Source of the DNA: an uncultured Opitutales bacterium
Lineage (GTDB): Bacteria > Verrucomicrobiota > Verrucomicrobiia > Opitutales > Seribacteraceae
NCBI GenBank assembly: GCA_943789375.1
Contig: CALSTX010000014.1
Coordinates: 1 to 64,000, forward strand
DNA: 64,000 nucleotides
Direction: 5' to 3'
The position numbers and the translations under genes were made by a program. Below the pieces are notes generated by a model. That model saw nothing but the letters and a program-made list of their open reading frames with translations. It ran no database searches and had not been told where the DNA came from. Shown here in pieces: positions 27,157 through 36,588 of this stretch (the first letter of the stretch is position 1; the number at the start of each line of letters is the position of its first letter).

Positions 27157-28305
27157 CTAGACAGTGCCTACCGAAAGTTTGGCAAAGGATTCGACCTGAG
27201 GATTCATAGAACGAATTTCACGGCTTATATCATTCAGACTGGATTTGGATACTTGAATTTTTTCTTTAGCAGCTGTTTGTAGCTCTCCGGTAATTTCATT
27301 AAGTCGCTTAAGTAATTGTTCAAGAGAGGCCACAGTTTGCTCGACGATTTCGTTGGCCGAGTTGCTGAGTAAATCCTGGAACTGAGAAAGTTGAGCATTT
27401 ACTTTTCTTTTGATCTCTTTGGTCTCGGCAAGCAAGATCCGTTCTTGAGGGACGCGTTTTAGATCGCTGGCCAAACCCAACTTGGAGAGGGTCCAAATAA
27501 TCCATTTTGATGGATCAAGTTGCCAATGTTTGACCCCGTTTCGGTAATCCCATTGAAATTCGTGGTGGTAATTATGATAGCCTTCGCCCATCGTGAAAAT
27601 GGCAGCAATCCAACTATCTCTTGCAGAATGACTGGTGGAATATGGACGGTTTCCAATCATATGGCAAAGCGAGTTGATGCAAAAAGTGGCATGCTGGACC
27701 ATAACCACACGAGCAACTCCTGGGATAAGTAACCCACCCAAAGCACCGGCTGTAGGGCTAAGATTACCGGTGCCGATGGCGTAGAGATAACCGATGAGGG
27801 TAGGGACCCCAAAACTTACAATAAACGAAATGAGGTGTACCCATTTAAACTGCCACATCACCAATTTATCTTTTTTGAGGTCAGCCACATTGTCAAAGGG
27901 AGGTTCTGGCTTAAGCTTGAACATGAGCCATCCCATGTGTGCCCAGAAAAACCCTTTGGAGATGTCATATGGATCATCATCTGTATCAACATGCTTGTGA
28001 TGCCTTCTATGCTCGGCACTCCACCAGAGAGCAGCATTCTCAAAAGCAGCGGCACCAAAGAGTAAAACAAACAATTTGACGGGCCATTTTGCTTTGAAAG
28101 CTTGGTGAGAAAATAAACGGTGATATCCTAAAGTAATACTCATGCCGGTTGCCAAATAGAAAAAAAGGAATACAGAGAAGATAAACCAATCCCATCCATA
28201 CGACAAAAAATACCACGGTACCGCGGTAAATGTTAAAATTGCCGTTATGATGAGGAAACTACTCGTTACCCACTCCACACGATTAAATGGTATGTTTTTG
28301 AACAT
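27157..28305 (-). CDS. Acyl-CoA/fatty-acid desaturase with C-terminal coiled-coil extension
   Basis: This is a membrane di-iron desaturase, probably delta-9 type, that introduces a double bond into acyl chains. All three histidine boxes are visible: HRLFSH, HRRHHKH and HNYHH. Hydrophobic pairs lie before the first box and between the second and third. After the catalytic part, the last 100 or so residues are a charged, helical, probably coiled-coil tail (EIVEQTVASLEQLLKRLNEI) that is not part of the usual desaturase core. I chose the ATG at 28305 (MFKNIPFNRVEW); a TTG at 28407 would add 34 residues without similarity. It is divergent from the small lipoprotein gene and convergent with the MFS gene. 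Confidence 0.85.
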   Translation of the reverse strand: MFKNIPFNRVEWVTSSFLIITAILTFTAVPWYFLSYGWDWFIFSVFLFFYLATGMSITLGYHRLFSHQAFKAKWPVKLFVLLFGAAAFENAALWWSAEHRRHHKHVDTDDDPYDISKGFFWAHMGWLMFKLKPEPPFDNVADLKKDKLVMWQFKWVHLISFIVSFGVPTLIGYLYAIGTGNLSPTAGALGGLLIPGVARVVMVQHATFCINSLCHMIGNRPYSTSHSARDSWIAAIFTMGEGYHNYHHEFQWDYRNGVKHWQLDPSKWIIWTLSKLGLASDLKRVPQERILLAETKEIKRKVNAQLSQFQDLLSNSANEIVEQTVASLEQLLKRLNEITGELQTAAKEKIQVSKSSLNDISREIRSMNPQVESFAKLSVGTV

Positions 28306-28455
28306 GGAATGTTCATAGCGTTGGAAGGAGAGAGAGTCGAGCTTTATTTTGAGATTTAAACCGAAAACATTGGATGAAGCTGTAAGTTTTATCTTGTCGC
28401 CTGCCAAAAATTGAATGTAAATATTGGTTCGTTAAAAATTCAATCCTTCACGCTT

Positions 28456-28617
28456 ATGAAATTATTAAAAATTCTTACATCCTCCCTCCTCCTTTTTTGC
28501 GTTTTACTAGGCTCGGGATGCTTTCTTTCAAAGGCTGGAAATTATGTTGCTGACAAGAGCAAATCTGCCTACGGAGCAACTAAATCTGCACTCGGGTTTG
28601 AGCAAGATTCAGAATAA
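28456..28617 (+). CDS. Small lipoprotein, unknown function
   Basis: A 53-residue protein with a lysine-rich start (MKLLKILTSS), a hydrophobic segment and a lipobox (LLGSGC). It has a short mature part containing NYVADKSKSAYGATKSALGF. The start at ATG 28456 is preferred over a TTG at 28411 because it gives a clean signal peptide. It lies 21 bases upstream of the ThuA-like gene and may be co-transcribed with it. The family is not recognised. Confidence 0.55.
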   Translation: MKLLKILTSSLLLFCVLLGSGCFLSKAGNYVADKSKSAYGATKSALGFEQDSE

Positions 28618-28638
28618 GAACATCAAGAAAAAAAATAA

Positions 28639-29685
28639 ATGAAGATTTTAGCCCTCCTCTCTCTCCTCCTTCCCCTCTGTTTAATTGGGGCCCATCATGA
28701 CATCCTACACTTTCCAGGCCACGACGATCCTGGGAAGGGAAAAACCATCGTTTTGGTTTCGGGTGATGAAGAATATCGCTCGGAAGAAAGTATGCCCATG
28801 TTGGCCAAAATCCTATCTCATAAACATGGCTTTGAATGTAAAGTGATTTTTTCGTGGGACAAAACAGCCAAATATATTGACCCAAATAACCAGATGGGAG
28901 TCCGTGGATGGCATCACCTAAAAGATGCTGACTTGATGATTATTGGTACTCGATTTAGGCAACCAAATCCAGGGGATGCTAAGCATATCACCAATTTTTT
29001 AAACGATGGAAAGCCAGTGATTGGAATAAGAACTTCAACCCATGCTTTTACTGGAAATGGAAATTTTGGAGGCAAGATACCCTTTGGTAAATTTGGTCCA
29101 GATATCTTAGGTGAGGGATGGGTAAGCCACCACGGAAAACATAAAGTTGAGGGTGCCCGTGGAGTTGTGGAGCCCTCCAATGCAGCCCATCCTATTCTCT
29201 CCAGTGTTACAGATGTTTTCGCACCCTCGGATGTGTATGGGATTAATGCATTAACTAGCGAAGATACCATCCTGATGAGGGGGGCAGTAACCAAAAATTT
29301 GGCACCTGATTCCGAATTTGTTGACTCGAAGAATGATCCCATGCAACCGCTCGCTTGGCTACACCCTTACATTGCACCCAATGGGAAGAAAGGAACTGCT
29401 TTTTGCACAACCATGGGATCATCCGTTGATTTGGTCAGCGAAGACTTGCGCAGGATGCTTGTTAATGCCGCCCATTTCCTGACCGGGAGGAAAGTACCAA
29501 AACAGGCTAATGTTGCATACGTTGATCCATTTTACCCTTCTTTTTACGGATTTATCAGGGAAAAGAACTACTGGAAGAATCTAGATATGCAACCCGGGGA
29601 TTATGGGTTAGGAAAGAGTCCATCTGCCCCTGATCCAAAAGGTACTCCAGCATGGAAATACCGGGATTTTCCTTCTTCTAAATAG
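28639..29685 (+). CDS. Secreted ThuA-like domain protein
   Basis: A 348-residue protein with a signal peptide (about residues 1-18, ending in GAHH). It has a ThuA-like (trehalose-utilisation-type) fold related to class I glutamine amidotransferases: KTIVLVSGDEEYRSEES, ADLMIIGTRFRQ and GKPVIGIRTSTHAFTG. Such proteins are abundant in Planctomycetota and Verrucomicrobiota, often alongside secreted sugar-degrading enzymes; the exact reaction is not established. The C-terminal region (FYGFIREKNYWKNL) is without known motifs. The small lipoprotein gene just upstream could form a two-gene unit with it. Confidence 0.8.
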   Translation: MKILALLSLLLPLCLIGAHHDILHFPGHDDPGKGKTIVLVSGDEEYRSEESMPMLAKILSHKHGFECKVIFSWDKTAKYIDPNNQMGVRGWHHLKDADLMIIGTRFRQPNPGDAKHITNFLNDGKPVIGIRTSTHAFTGNGNFGGKIPFGKFGPDILGEGWVSHHGKHKVEGARGVVEPSNAAHPILSSVTDVFAPSDVYGINALTSEDTILMRGAVTKNLAPDSEFVDSKNDPMQPLAWLHPYIAPNGKKGTAFCTTMGSSVDLVSEDLRRMLVNAAHFLTGRKVPKQANVAYVDPFYPSFYGFIREKNYWKNLDMQPGDYGLGKSPSAPDPKGTPAWKYRDFPSSK

Positions 29686-29699
29686 TAATTTTCTCTCTT

Positions 29700-30017
29700 T
29701 TATTCCCTTGAGCCTAAGGTACTTTCGGGTACCTGTTTATTTCTGGATCTCTTTGCTAGGTTTCGATATTTTTTTGCTTTATTGAGATAGATGGACCTGA
29801 GTTGTTGATGGTGAAGCCTTTGTCCAGTTGCTAAAGTATTAGACGAGTATGGTGGAGATAACCTTTGCAGATCAGCCAATGTTTGAAAAGTTCTTGCCCG
29901 CGATTCATAAAATTTAATCTTTTCGGGTAAAGTCCGCTTTTGTGTTTGCCTGCAACTATTGAGCAAACCGAGGCAGGTAACAAATACAAGAAGTTTTAAA
30001 AGAAAAAGCCGTATCAT
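29700..30017 (-). CDS. Small lysine/arginine-rich lipoprotein, unknown function
   Basis: A 105-residue protein whose N-terminal hydrophobic stretch ends in a lipobox (LLNSC), followed by a very basic, probably helical tail (IYLNKAKKYRNLAKRSRNK). The start is an ATG at 30017. It converges with the ThuA-like gene, with stops 14 bases apart. I do not recognise a family. The clear signal peptide and consistent frame make a real gene likely, but no function can be given. Confidence 0.5.
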   Translation of the reverse strand: MIRLFLLKLLVFVTCLGLLNSCRQTQKRTLPEKIKFYESRARTFQTLADLQRLSPPYSSNTLATGQRLHHQQLRSIYLNKAKKYRNLAKRSRNKQVPESTLGSRE

Positions 30018-30129
30018 CTTAAGTTAAGATATTTTATGATCATGGCCAAAGTTGTGATGCAGCTCGATCTTAAATTTTTTTTCGATTTGGGCTGACCCTT
30101 TTTCCATGACTTGGTAGAAGTGGCTTTGA

Positions 30130-30768
30130 ATGAGTGAAGGTACAAAAATAATTTTGATTAGGCATGGTGAAACTGAGTGGAACCTAACTGGACGATGGCA
30201 GGGACACGCGGATTCTCCTTTGAGCGAGAGAGGGGTGTCCCAAGCTGTTGCTTTGGGAGAGCGTATGAAAGCCGAGGAATTAGACTATTTTTATTCCAGC
30301 GATTTAGAAAGGGCTCAGCATACTGCAAGGCTTGTGGGTGAGCCGTCTGGTTGGCGTGCGATTCTGATGGAATCTTTGCGCGAACTTGACCTTGGTGTGC
30401 TTGAAGGACTGACCACAGAAGAGATGCTTGAAACAAACCCTGACGAGTATAAATCCTTTCGGGAAAACGGGCCTGAGTATCAAGTGCCGGGTGGTGAGAG
30501 CTTTCATCAGTTTTACAACCGGTGTGCAAAGGCTTTGGAGGAAATAGCAGGCAAGCACCCTGGGAAAAAGATAGGGGTGGTTACTCATGGTGGATTTTTA
30601 GGTGCTATTTTTCGATATATTTTAAAAATTCCTCTTGAAGCGGAAAGAAATTTTCTTCTTCTCAATTGCTCAGTTAATAGGTTGGAGAAAACAAAGAACG
30701 GGTGGAATTTGGTGAGTTGGGGAGATATTGCTCATCTGGATGGATTGGCTGCTTTGGACGACGCCTAA
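30130..30768 (+). CDS. Histidine phosphatase family protein (phosphoglycerate-mutase-like)
   Basis: A 212-residue cytoplasmic enzyme with the family's phosphohistidine motif RHGETEWN at residues 12-19. It also has SDLERAQHTA, the acidic RELDLGVLEG loop and the second histidine in GVVTHGG. The superfamily includes phosphoglycerate mutases and CobC/GpmB-like phosphatases acting on small phosphoesters. The length and lack of a long insert favour a GpmB/CobC-type phosphatase over a glycolytic mutase, but the substrate cannot be read from sequence. It stands alone, with no cobalamin genes next to it. Confidence 0.85.
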   Translation: MSEGTKIILIRHGETEWNLTGRWQGHADSPLSERGVSQAVALGERMKAEELDYFYSSDLERAQHTARLVGEPSGWRAILMESLRELDLGVLEGLTTEEMLETNPDEYKSFRENGPEYQVPGGESFHQFYNRCAKALEEIAGKHPGKKIGVVTHGGFLGAIFRYILKIPLEAERNFLLLNCSVNRLEKTKNGWNLVSWGDIAHLDGLAALDDA

Positions 30769-30915
30769 GTTTATGGCAATTTTTTCTGCCTGATACGCCA
30801 AGCTGGCTCCACTACAGTTGGGATGTTGACTGGCAGGCTTGGAGTACCATAGTTAACGAGGCAAATTTATTCTATCCTTTTCTTTGTTAAACCCAAAGGG
30901 GTTACAGAGAATTTT

Positions 30916-31800
30916 TTACTGATCAAAAGAAGTGGAGAACAATCCGCTGTGCTCGGGATGGGCTTCATGGTTGAAGCGATAAGCCCAAAGCTCTTTATCA
31001 CAGGTAACACAGCCATCCACGCACACAACTTGTCCATTTATTTTCGGGACTCGTGGTGGTAAGCAATAATGTCCGATAAATACAGGTTTTTCCGGAAATG
31101 CATAGGGTGTTACTTTTTTCACTTCACGGGAGGGCGGAGATCTATCAGAAGGAACTGGATACATGGGTGAGAGCAGGTAGTCCGCATAGGACTTCCCCTT
31201 TGGGTTCTTCCACCATTGGATACGACCTTTTTTCCGGGGAATCCCAAAACGGTCTTTCATGGTAAGGTCTTCGGGTAAGCTAACTTTGAGACCATAAAGA
31301 ATTTGCTGAATAGCCTCTTGAGAATTCGACCCTTTTTCTAAGGTTTGCCCAATGAAGTGATCATCGCAAAGCTTTGCATCTTGCAGGAAGGCAATAGAGG
31401 GAAAGTGCCATGCCGCATGTACCACTCGAAAAGTTGGGAAGTCTAAAAAAAGAGGCCATGAGCGAATCCAGGGAATAAAGGGTTCAAGTTCTTTTTCTTT
31501 CTGTGATCCGTTTTTGACTACTTGCTGAATGAGCCTGAATTCGTGGTTACCCACGCTGATCATGGCATTCCCATGTTTATGCATCTCGCGAACAAGGTTC
31601 AAGGTGCCAATGGTATCCGGTCCACGGTTGATTAGGTCACCCACGAAAACTGTTTTTCTTCCAGCTGGATGACAAAATCCAAACTTTCCCTTGGTATACC
31701 CAAGGGATGTGAGAAGTTTCCTCAGTAGTTCAGCATGCCCGTGAACATCGCCAATGATGTCATAACCTATCGTTTTTTGGTCAACCACAACTTGGATCAT
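30916..31800 (-). CDS. Metallophosphoesterase (PrpE/bis-nucleosyl-tetraphosphatase-like)
   Basis: A 294-residue protein with the calcineurin-like metal-binding motifs in order: GDVHGHAELLRKL (about 18-30), GDLINRGPDT (about 54-63), GNHEF (about 97-101) and a late GHYCLPP histidine. The GDVHGH / GDLI.RGP / GNHE set is typical of diadenosine tetraphosphatases and PPP-family protein phosphatases. The gene lies head to head with tgt (73 bases apart), suggesting a shared promoter region. The exact substrate is uncertain. Confidence 0.8.
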   Translation of the reverse strand: MIQVVVDQKTIGYDIIGDVHGHAELLRKLLTSLGYTKGKFGFCHPAGRKTVFVGDLINRGPDTIGTLNLVREMHKHGNAMISVGNHEFRLIQQVVKNGSQKEKELEPFIPWIRSWPLFLDFPTFRVVHAAWHFPSIAFLQDAKLCDDHFIGQTLEKGSNSQEAIQQILYGLKVSLPEDLTMKDRFGIPRKKGRIQWWKNPKGKSYADYLLSPMYPVPSDRSPPSREVKKVTPYAFPEKPVFIGHYCLPPRVPKINGQVVCVDGCVTCDKELWAYRFNHEAHPEHSGLFSTSFDQ

Positions 31801-31873
31801 CTCATGTGAATCCTAAATTTCAAGTTTTCTCTAGTTTACCGACAGAAGTAAATGAAGTATGGGTAGTTGAAAT

Positions 31874-33043
31874 ATGAAAACGGAAAGTAACAAGGATAAG
31901 CTTAGCAATTTCACCCTCGACCAGGGATCGGAGTCGGGTGCTAGGGCCGGAACCCTTACCTTACCCCATGGAATAGTACCAACCCCAGTCTTTATGCCGG
32001 TGGGTACTCAGGCAACGGTAAAAGGGGTATTGCCGAAGGATTTGCATGAGACAGTTAAATGCCCGATTATTTTAGGAAACACCTATCACCTTAATTTACG
32101 TCCCGGGGTCGATGTGGTTGCCCGGGCTGGAGGTCTTTCCGCTTTTATGAATTGGCAAGGTCCTGTGCTTACAGATAGTGGAGGTTTTCAGGTGTTTAGT
32201 CTCTCCAAGCTCCGTAAAATGACAGATGAGGGTGTTCGCTTCCGTTCCCACTTGGATGGTCGAGAGATCTTTTTAGGTCCTAAAGAAGCCGTTCAGATTC
32301 AGGATGGCTTGAAATCTGATATTGCGATGTGCCTAGATGAATGCCCCCCGGCTGAAGCTAGCCGTGAGCAAATGGAAAAAGCAGTGAGCCGAACAAGTTT
32401 GTGGGCAGGCAGATGCCACGAGGAGTGGGGGCAGGGAATGGCTTTAAAGGAGGGGCGAAATTTGTTTGGAATTGTGCAGGGAGGAAGGTTTCAGGACCTT
32501 CGTATTCAGTCTGCCCATGAACTAATGGAATTTGATTTTCCGGGCTATGCAATAGGCGGGGTAAGTGTTGGCGAAAGCGAAGAAGAAATGCTTCAGCAAG
32601 TGAGTTGGACGGCCAAAATTCTACCTAAGGAAAAGCCTCGCTATGTAATGGGCGTGGGCACCCCCCCTCAACTGCTTGCAATGATTGGTATGGGGGCTGA
32701 TATGTTTGACTGTGTGATGCCGAGTCGAGCGGCCCGTCATGGCATGGCTTTTTCTTCGAAGGGTACCTTAAACCTGCGAAACCAGAAGTTTAAGGATGAT
32801 TATTCCCCCTTAGATGAAGAAACCGACTCTTTTGCTTCTAAGGAATTTAGTAAATCTTACATCCGGCATTTAATTCAGGCAAAGGAATCACTTGCTGGTG
32901 TGCTGTTAACCCTTCATAATTTACGATTTTATGTAAGACTTATGGAAACGGCCCGAGAAAAGATCCTCGATGGGAGCTTTCAGACTTGGTCCAAAGCCTG
33001 GATTACCACCTACGAATCTGGGCGTTTGGGAACTGCTGCATGA
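31874..33043 (+). CDS. tgt: Queuine tRNA-ribosyltransferase (TGT) lacking the zinc cysteines
   Basis: TGT exchanges guanine-34 for a queuine precursor in tRNAs with GUN anticodons. Family motifs are clear: TPVFMPVGTQATVKG, TDSGGFQVFSL (substrate-binding Asp), MCLDECPP, FGIVQGG, YAIGGVSVGE and the catalytic FDCVMPSR. The length of 389 is normal. The zinc site is unusual. Where the family has C-x-C-x2-C before SRAYLRHL, this protein has Thr, Ser and Ser (codons at 32822, 32828 and 32837; sequence DEETDSFASKEFSKSYIRHL), while the later histidine (TLHNL) remains. It may fold without zinc, or it may be a paralogue with altered function. The frame is intact across the site. Confidence 0.85.
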   Translation: MKTESNKDKLSNFTLDQGSESGARAGTLTLPHGIVPTPVFMPVGTQATVKGVLPKDLHETVKCPIILGNTYHLNLRPGVDVVARAGGLSAFMNWQGPVLTDSGGFQVFSLSKLRKMTDEGVRFRSHLDGREIFLGPKEAVQIQDGLKSDIAMCLDECPPAEASREQMEKAVSRTSLWAGRCHEEWGQGMALKEGRNLFGIVQGGRFQDLRIQSAHELMEFDFPGYAIGGVSVGESEEEMLQQVSWTAKILPKEKPRYVMGVGTPPQLLAMIGMGADMFDCVMPSRAARHGMAFSSKGTLNLRNQKFKDDYSPLDEETDSFASKEFSKSYIRHLIQAKESLAGVLLTLHNLRFYVRLMETAREKILDGSFQTWSKAWITTYESGRLGTAA

Positions 33044-33071
33044 TACCGTTCTAGGGGACTGAAAACTGTAG

Positions 33072-33554
33072 TTATTTGGCTTTTTTCTTGGGAGCGGTTC
33101 CTTTCCACTCGCAAATATATCCTTTAACTTTGGCGGAAAAATCAGTGGTGTCTGCCCATTTTCCTTTTTTACCGTCGAGTATAAGGAAATTGTGCCCGGA
33201 AGCAGCGGAAGGTTGATTCTCGTCCCAGTTTTTAAATGAAAATTCATCTCCATTATCCCAGGTCCAAATGCCTTCTTCAAATTCATCGGTTCCACCCAGC
33301 CAAATGAGATTTTCCTGGGCAAGCTTGCGAATAAATTCGTTTTCTTTGGCATCGTTGATTACGACCAGTTCGCCCCCAATGTCATCACAGGCAAATTTTG
33401 CTTCCCACCAGGTGCTGTTGGTATCAAGAAAGGCTTTGTAGTGATTTCCGTTATATACCACCGCATCTTTTGCAGGTTCCACTTTGTCAGCAAACAAAGA
33501 AGACAGTGAAAAAATAAGGAATGTAAGAAGGGAGAAACATGCAGTTGATTTCAT
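33072..33554 (-). CDS. Secreted C-type-lectin-like domain protein
   Basis: A 160-residue protein with a signal peptide (about 1-22, ending SLFADK) and one C-type-lectin-like domain. The domain pattern includes NSTWWEAKFACDDIGGELVV, NLIWLGGTDEFEEGIWTW, FKNWDENQPS and the closing KGYICEWK. The two conserved cysteines (in FACDD and YICEW) could form the outer disulphide. The second, inner cysteine pair of the animal fold is absent. The role is probably protein or sugar binding outside the cytoplasm. A short lysine-rich tail follows. It converges with tgt. Confidence 0.75.
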   Translation of the reverse strand: MKSTACFSLLTFLIFSLSSLFADKVEPAKDAVVYNGNHYKAFLDTNSTWWEAKFACDDIGGELVVINDAKENEFIRKLAQENLIWLGGTDEFEEGIWTWDNGDEFSFKNWDENQPSAASGHNFLILDGKKGKWADTTDFSAKVKGYICEWKGTAPKKKAK

Positions 33555-33717
33555 AAAATTTCATTTTGGGTAATGATAATTTGGATCGCAATCTATTTCC
33601 TCTCTACATGGTAAATTTTTTTAGCCTAGATGCTCTGCCTTAAAGGTTTGGGGGGCTTTGTCTTGACTCATATCACGATGTAGCACAGGTTGAAATATTG
33701 CAGTAATTGCATTTTAG

Positions 33718-33796
<79 letters not shown>

Positions 33797-33807
33797 GTTT
33801 TTATTTT

Positions 33808-34692
33808 ATGATAAAAAAACCAAGGATCGGATGGCTTGGTGCAGGTGTCATGGGGGCTTCAATGGCGATGCACCTAGTTCGTGCGGGTTATGACCTTTTT
33901 ATTTTTTCCCGCACTCGAGAGAAAGCCAAAGCTCTAGAATCTGCAGGTGCGATCTGGAAGGATTCACCGGCAGAGGTTTCGAAGTCTTCGGATGTTGTCT
34001 TTTCGATCCTTGGTTTCCCCGAGGATGTAAAATCTGTTTTGCTTGGTGAAAAGGGAGTTATAAAAGGGATAAAAAGCAGTTCCATTGTAGTGGATATGAC
34101 GACTTCCAGTCCTGAGCTTGCGGTGCGTATCGAATCCTTAATGAAGTCGAAAAATGTGCTTTCGATCGATGCACCTGTGAGTGGTGGAGATATCGGCGCT
34201 CGTAATGCATCCCTTGCTGTGATGTGTGGAGGTGCTAAAGAAGGATATGATCAAATTCTTCCGATACTTGGTGTTTTGGGAAGTGATGTGGAATGGTTTG
34301 GCTCTGCTGGAGCAGGACAAAGAACGAAGATGTCGAACCAAATTTTGATCGCTTCCACTATGATTGGCACAGTGGAAAGTCTGCTCTATGCAGAGCGTGC
34401 AAACTTGGATTTACAAAAAGTGATTACACTTCTTGGTAATGGGGCCGCAAGTAGTTGGTCCTTATCTCAGCTTGGGCCCCGGATGGTGAAAGAAGACTGG
34501 GAGCCTGGTTTTTTTATCAAGCACTTTATTAAAGATATAGGGATTGCCCTGGAAGATGCGTCTCGTATGGGATTGCAGTTGAAGGGCCTGGAATTAGCCG
34601 GTCAATTTTATAACGAGGCCAAGGCAATGAACTTTGAAGAAAAAGGAACCCAAGCTCTTTTTCAGGTCTTGCGGGCTTTAAATAAAAGCTAA
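33808..34692 (+). CDS. NAD(P)-dependent oxidoreductase, 3-hydroxyisobutyrate dehydrogenase family
   Basis: A 294-residue beta-hydroxyacid dehydrogenase. The N-terminal Rossmann motif is IGWLGAGVMGASMAMHLVRA. The substrate-binding loop DAPVSGGDIGARNASLAVM is the family signature, and the catalytic lysine region is GAGQRTKMSNQ (KMSNQ replaces the common K..NN). Family members oxidise 3-hydroxyisobutyrate or reduce tartronate semialdehyde or succinic semialdehyde; sequence alone does not separate these. It lies directly downstream of tRNA-Pro and 58 bases before the UDP-glucuronate decarboxylase gene. Confidence 0.85.
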   Translation: MIKKPRIGWLGAGVMGASMAMHLVRAGYDLFIFSRTREKAKALESAGAIWKDSPAEVSKSSDVVFSILGFPEDVKSVLLGEKGVIKGIKSSSIVVDMTTSSPELAVRIESLMKSKNVLSIDAPVSGGDIGARNASLAVMCGGAKEGYDQILPILGVLGSDVEWFGSAGAGQRTKMSNQILIASTMIGTVESLLYAERANLDLQKVITLLGNGAASSWSLSQLGPRMVKEDWEPGFFIKHFIKDIGIALEDASRMGLQLKGLELAGQFYNEAKAMNFEEKGTQALFQVLRALNKS

Positions 34693-34750
34693 TATAGGAG
34701 AGAGAAAAGAAGGTTTCCAAATTTTTGTTTCATGATAGGATAATTTCATT

Positions 34751-35683
34751 ATGGCCACATTAATCACAGGAGGAGCAGGTTTTCTAGGAAGTCATCTATG
34801 CGAGCGATTACTTGAACAGGATCACGAAGTCTTATGTATGGATAATTTCTTTACCGGAAGAAGAAGAAATGTTTCCCATTTGCTTGAAAACCCAAATTTT
34901 GAACTCATCCGACATGATGTGGTTGATCCGTTGAAGGCAGAAGTGGACCGAATTTATAATTTAGCCTGCCCAGCCTCTCCAGTACACTATCAATACAACC
35001 CGATCAAGACCGTGAAAACATCGGTGATGGGGGCGATCAATTGTCTGGGGTTAGCCAAAAGAGTAGGGGCTCGAATTTTACAGGCTTCTACTTCCGAGGT
35101 TTATGGGGATCCCGAAGTACACCCTCAACCAGAGAGTTACCGAGGGAATGTGAACCCAATCGGGTTGCGTGCTTGCTATGATGAAGGAAAACGGTGTGCC
35201 GAAACTTTATTTTTTGATTATCATCGTGAGAATAATGTCGATATAAGAGTGGTTAGAATTTTCAACACCTACGGTCCGCGAATGTTACCTGATGACGGTC
35301 GAGTGGTTTCTAATTTTATCGTACAAGCCCTTAAAGGTGAAGATATTACATTGTACGGTGATGGCTCTCAGACTCGATCTTTTTGCTTTGTGGATGATTT
35401 GATCGAAGCCATGATACGAACCATGGAACAGGATGACACCGTGGGGCCAGTGAACATTGGGAACCCGGTAGAATTTACAATCCGTGAGCTTGCCGATGCT
35501 GTACTTGGGAAAATTAAGTCTGCTTCCAAAATTGTTGAAATGCCTTTGCCGTCCGATGATCCCACTCAGCGTAAGCCAGACATATCCCTTGCCAAAAAAA
35601 TCTTGAATTGGGAACCCAAAGTCGAGCTGAGTGAGGGCCTTGACCAAACTATTCCCTATTTTAAAGAGCGTATAGGTGCGTAA
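34751..35683 (+). CDS. UDP-glucuronate decarboxylase (UDP-xylose synthase)
   Basis: A 310-residue extended short-chain dehydrogenase that converts UDP-glucuronate to UDP-xylose using bound NAD. The glycine motif is [16 protein letters not shown] at the N-terminus. [20 protein letters not shown] and [14 protein letters not shown], which contains the catalytic Tyr-x3-Lys, are the hallmarks of this decarboxylase rather than of general epimerases. The product feeds polysaccharide or cell-surface glycan synthesis. It lies 17 bases before secA and may be co-transcribed with it. Confidence 0.9.
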   Translation: MATLITGGAGFLGSHLCERLLEQDHEVLCMDNFFTGRRRNVSHLLENPNFELIRHDVVDPLKAEVDRIYNLACPASPVHYQYNPIKTVKTSVMGAINCLGLAKRVGARILQASTSEVYGDPEVHPQPESYRGNVNPIGLRACYDEGKRCAETLFFDYHRENNVDIRVVRIFNTYGPRMLPDDGRVVSNFIVQALKGEDITLYGDGSQTRSFCFVDDLIEAMIRTMEQDDTVGPVNIGNPVEFTIRELADAVLGKIKSASKIVEMPLPSDDPTQRKPDISLAKKILNWEPKVELSEGLDQTIPYFKERIGA

Positions 35684-35700
35684 CACTTAATTTTAAATTC

Positions 35701-36588
35701 ATGAATCCCATTGCCCCCATAAAATCTATTTTTCAGTCCTTTAAGGGACGACACCACCGGAAGTACTTAAAGAAGTGTGCACCTATTGTTCGTAAGATTA
35801 ATGAATTGGAAGAAGAATTTCAGAACCTAAGTGAAGAGCAATTAAAGGCGAAAACTCCGGAATTTATTGAACGATTTCAAAAGGGGGAAAGCTTGGAGTC
35901 CATGCTTCCTGAGGCTTTTGCGGTGGTCAAAAATGCGGCCCGGAGGATGTGTGGGCGTTCTATTTCTGTCTGTGACCATCCGATCGGTTGGGAAATGATT
36001 CACTACGATGTCCAATTAATTGGAGGGATGGCCCTGCATGAAAGACATATTGCGGAAATGGCAACCGGGGAAGGCAAAACCTTGGTTTCAACTTGCCCGC
36101 TTTACTTGAACGCTTTGAGTGGTAAAAACTGCCAACTCGTTACGGTGAATGATTATCTTGCCCGCCGAGATTCACACTGGATGGGTTCCCTTTTTGAATA
36201 CCTTGGTTTAACGGTTGGTTGCATCCAAAACAATATGCCGTCCGCTGAAAGGCGAGAAATGTACCAAAAAAATATCACTTACGGAACCGCTTCGGAATTT
36301 GGCTTTGATTACCTGAGAGATAACGGAATGGCCACCTGTGTGGATGATCAGGTTCAGCGAGATCATTATTTTTGTATCATTGATGAAGCGGACTCCATTT
36401 TAGTTGATGAAGCCAGGACTCCTCTGATTATTTCGGGTCCGATGCGGGAAGATCATCCTCTGCCTTTTAAAGAGATGAAACCTGTGGTGATGAAGTTGTT
36501 TGATGCCCAGCTCAAGCATTGTAATAAGCTGGCTGAAGAAGCTAAGCGTGCATTTGCATCCGAAGAGTTGGACGATGATGGAGGCTGA
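35701..36588 (+). CDS. secA: SecA preprotein translocase ATPase, N-terminal piece (frameshifted)
   Basis: SecA drives Sec-dependent protein export at the inner membrane. This piece has the N-terminal helix region, the Walker A motif [47 protein letters not shown] and the Walker B/DEAD motif [20 protein letters not shown]. It ends at a TGA at 36586-36588 inside what should be the preprotein-binding region. Removing one G around 36579-36583 restores a continuous reading ([13 protein letters not shown]), so a single extra base is inferred. An essential gene broken this way suggests sequencing error unless another copy exists. Confidence 0.85.
   Translation: MNPIAPIKSIFQSFKGRHHRKYLKKCAPIVRKINELEEEFQNLSEEQLKAKTPEFIERFQKGESLESMLPEAFAVVKNAARRMCGRSISVCDHPIGWEMIHYDVQLIGGMALHERHIAEMATGEGKTLVSTCPLYLNALSGKNCQLVTVNDYLARRDSHWMGSLFEYLGLTVGCIQNNMPSAERREMYQKNITYGTASEFGFDYLRDNGMATCVDDQVQRDHYFCIIDEADSILVDEARTPLIISGPMREDHPLPFKEMKPVVMKLFDAQLKHCNKLAEEAKRAFASEELDDDGG

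Noticed and set aside
30702-30915. Small ORF after the histidine phosphatase gene
   Set aside because: It overlaps the end of the phosphatase in another frame and has no family, start signal or conserved pattern. The 147-base gap that follows shows nothing clear.
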